This document shows positions 5,258 through 6,405 of a stretch of 6,405 bases of DNA, piece after piece. The translations under genes were made by a program, and so were the position numbers. The notes beneath the pieces were generated by a model. It ran no database searches and had not been told where the DNA came from. It saw only the letters and a list, made by a program, of their open reading frames with translations. The stretch comes from Cyanothece sp. UBA12306 (GTDB lineage Bacteria > Cyanobacteriota > Cyanobacteriia > Cyanobacteriales > Microcystaceae): the NCBI GenBank assembly GCA_003448685.1, contig DLXW01000059.1, forward strand, positions 1 to 6,405. Reading direction: 5' to 3'. Within the stretch, counting starts at the first letter, position 1, and each line of letters begins with the position of its first letter.

Positions 5258-5595
5258 TGACTATTTGGATCGATGCTCATCTTTCTCCTGCTTTAGCAAC
5301 TTGGATCACAAATACTTTTGAAGTTAATGCGATCGCTTTACGAGATTTAAGTTTAAGAGATGCAGAAGATTTAGAGATTTTTGAGGCAGCGAAGACTCAA
5401 AATGTTATCCTGATGACTAAGGATAGGGATTTTGTGGAATTAGTTGATCGTTTAGGAATACCTCCCCAAATTATTTGGTTAACTTGTGGTAATACGTCAA
5501 ATAGTCGTTTGAAAGAAATTCTACAAATTACCTTGCTTGACGCTTTAGAAATTTTACAAACAGGGGAAAGTTTAGTAGAAATTAGTGGAGATTGA
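5254..5595 (+). CDS. DUF5615 PIN-like protein, probable toxin
   Basis: This 113-residue protein belongs to the DUF5615 family of PIN-like proteins, probable nucleases. Conserved features are WIDAHLSPALA (5-15), the ALRDLSLRDAEDLEIFEAA block (28-46), MTKDRDFVEL (54-63), PPQIIWLTCGNTS (70-82) and the end ALEILQTGESLVEI (97-110). The acidic residues D7, D36/D39, D57 and D59 are the likely metal-binding set expected for a PIN-like fold. All are present, so the protein looks active. Two ATG codons follow each other at 5254 and 5257; the first overlaps the DUF433 stop by 4 nt, the second by 1 nt, and either may be used. One HIP1 octamer (5329) lies inside. The target RNA cannot be deduced from sequence. 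Confidence 0.85.
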   Translation: MMTIWIDAHLSPALATWITNTFEVNAIALRDLSLRDAEDLEIFEAAKTQNVILMTKDRDFVELVDRLGIPPQIIWLTCGNTSNSRLKEILQITLLDALEILQTGESLVEISGD

Positions 5596-5604
5596 TTAGC
5601 TTAC

Positions 5605-5629
5605 AGGGTGAGAAAATTTTACAAACCCT
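5605..5629. terminator. Weak hairpin between convergent genes
   Basis: AGGGT (5605-5609) and ACCCT (5625-5629) can pair around a 15-nt loop containing AAAATTTT, midway between the DUF5615 stop and the end of the convergent secreted-protein gene. No strong T-run follows on either strand, so a bidirectional terminator role is only suggested by position. Confidence 0.25.
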
Positions 5630-5652
5630 ACTTTCAAATTGACTGATTAAGA

Positions 5653-6300
5653 TTAAAACATACAAGAAAATATCTCACGACATGATCCTATTTTTTTACC
5701 ATTTGTATCAACAACTTCAATTAATACAGGATTTTTAGATGCTAAATGTTGTCGTGTTTTATTATAATGAGAAATTTGAAGTCCTGACTGACTAGGTTCT
5801 ACAGTCATAATATATTTATTATTTACCCATTTTATTTGCTTTAATTTATGTTTAAATAACCTGATTTCAGTTTTTGAATTAGTCTTACCTGAAGTATAAA
5901 ATGTATTAGTATCAGATAGCTTGAACGCACATTGACTCATTTTTTCACCTAAACTTTCATTATCCCTGATCATACTCCACAGTCCTTGAAATATCAAATG
6001 ATCTCCAGTTCCACTTATACCTTGATACTCATTATAAACAAAAACATTACCTGTCCAGAGTATACTATCAGCTAGATTTGAAACTGAAGATCGGCCACCA
6101 TTTGCTCTTTTTTTCATTAAAGCGATTTGTTCACTGATATTAGGTCTAACAAAACTATCTAAATCAAAGCAAACATCAAAAGGAATATTTGTTCCTTGCG
6201 CTTGAGCGATGTGATTATTATATAATAGAGTTGAACTGCTGAGAAAAGGTAATAAACTAAGACTGAGAAACTTGTTAACAATATTTGCTCTGAAATTCAT
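5653..6300 (-). CDS. Exported protein of unknown function with four cysteines
   Basis: I do not recognise the family. Starting from the ATG at 6300 the protein has 215 residues; a TTG at 6309 would add three and seems less likely. The N-terminus is a classical Sec signal peptide: basic NFRANIVNK, hydrophobic FLSLSLLPFLSSSTLLY (11-27), and a signal peptidase site after AQA (residue 34). The mature part has four cysteines, C44 (VCFDL), C124 (SQCAF), C207 and C213 (SCREIFSC), suiting two disulfides in the periplasm or outside the cell. The middle (65-130) is rich in Gly, Ser and Asn. No PEP-CTERM tail, lipobox, transmembrane anchor or catalytic motif is evident; the chain ends in CMF. It converges with the toxin gene and is followed upstream by repeat copy B. 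No Shine-Dalgarno is clear. Confidence 0.75.
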   Translation of the reverse strand: MNFRANIVNKFLSLSLLPFLSSSTLLYNNHIAQAQGTNIPFDVCFDLDSFVRPNISEQIALMKKRANGGRSSVSNLADSILWTGNVFVYNEYQGISGTGDHLIFQGLWSMIRDNESLGEKMSQCAFKLSDTNTFYTSGKTNSKTEIRLFKHKLKQIKWVNNKYIMTVEPSQSGLQISHYNKTRQHLASKNPVLIEVVDTNGKKIGSCREIFSCMF

Positions 6301-6335
6301 GATAGCCAATTTATTTTAGTAGATGTTTGTTATTT

Positions 6336-6405
6336 TAATTGTAAAGAATAAGTTTTGCATTTTTTCTGAATAAAAGTTTAATTTTTATCCAAAATAAAGT
6401 ATTAT
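6336..6405 (+). repeat. Dispersed direct repeat, copy B (cut by window end)
   Basis: This copy shares AATTGT, AAAGAATAA, GCATTTTTTCT and ATAAAAGTTTAAT, in the same order and spacing as copy A at 4498. It also keeps a weaker version of the hairpin before the T-run (TTATTTT at 6330-6336 facing AAGAATAA at 6344-6351). It lies 36 nt upstream of the minus-strand exported-protein gene, so it may contain part of that gene's promoter region. The match is still visible near the last base, so it may continue past the window. Confidence 0.6.

Noticed and set aside
6301..6309. TTG start three codons upstream of the exported-protein ATG
   Set aside because: It adds only L-A-I before an ATG that already begins a good signal peptide, and has no better ribosome site.
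1..6405. Search by eye for CRISPR arrays, tRNA/rRNA genes, transposase genes and known riboswitches
   Set aside because: No regularly spaced repeats, cloverleaf-like segments, transposase motifs or recognisable riboswitch cores were seen.

Overview
The window looks like chromosomal DNA of a low-GC cyanobacterium. Five perfect copies of the octamer GCGATCGC (HIP1; at 231, 843, 1494, 3006 and 5329) lie in 6.4 kb, where chance predicts about 0.1. There is also a heptameric short tandem repeat next to a start codon, GGCAGGAG-type intergenic repeats, and housekeeping proteins that read as cyanobacterial. AT-rich intergenic DNA and HIP1 density suggest a unicellular or baeocystous lineage, but the genus cannot be fixed from this window.

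Region 1 (1-4423) is core metabolism. On the plus strand are rsmA/ksgA (16S rRNA dimethyltransferase) and aroE (shikimate dehydrogenase). On the minus strand are a type II NAD(P)H dehydrogenase, moaE (molybdopterin synthase large subunit) and a 36-residue single-span membrane ORF. aroE and the dehydrogenase converge and overlap by 19 nt. The 377-bp gap between rsmA and aroE holds a nested inverted-repeat element and a 28-codon ORF on the minus strand that looks like a free-standing PEP-CTERM tail. Upstream of the dehydrogenase is a textbook NtcA-type promoter: GTA-N8-TAC, then exactly 22 nt, then TAN3T.

Region 2 (about 4485-6405) is accessory. It starts with a strong plus-strand terminator-like hairpin that has no visible upstream gene. 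Next comes a start-less fragment of a LamG/PEP-CTERM secreted protein, a short palindrome, a short HicB-like protein, and a DUF433/DUF5615 pair with a 4-nt overlap (probable antitoxin and PIN-like toxin). Last is a convergent gene for an unrecognised exported protein with four cysteines. Sequence around the first hairpin recurs in direct orientation at the right edge of the window, so this ~1.8 kb block is bracketed by related repeats.

The core genes are not an obvious pathway unit: they serve ribosome maturation, aromatic biosynthesis, respiratory or quinone redox balance and molybdenum cofactor synthesis. The most interesting points are the predicted NtcA control of the dehydrogenase, the heptamer repeat that separates a good Shine-Dalgarno site from the rsmA start, and the repeat-bracketed toxin-antitoxin and PEP-CTERM remnant region.
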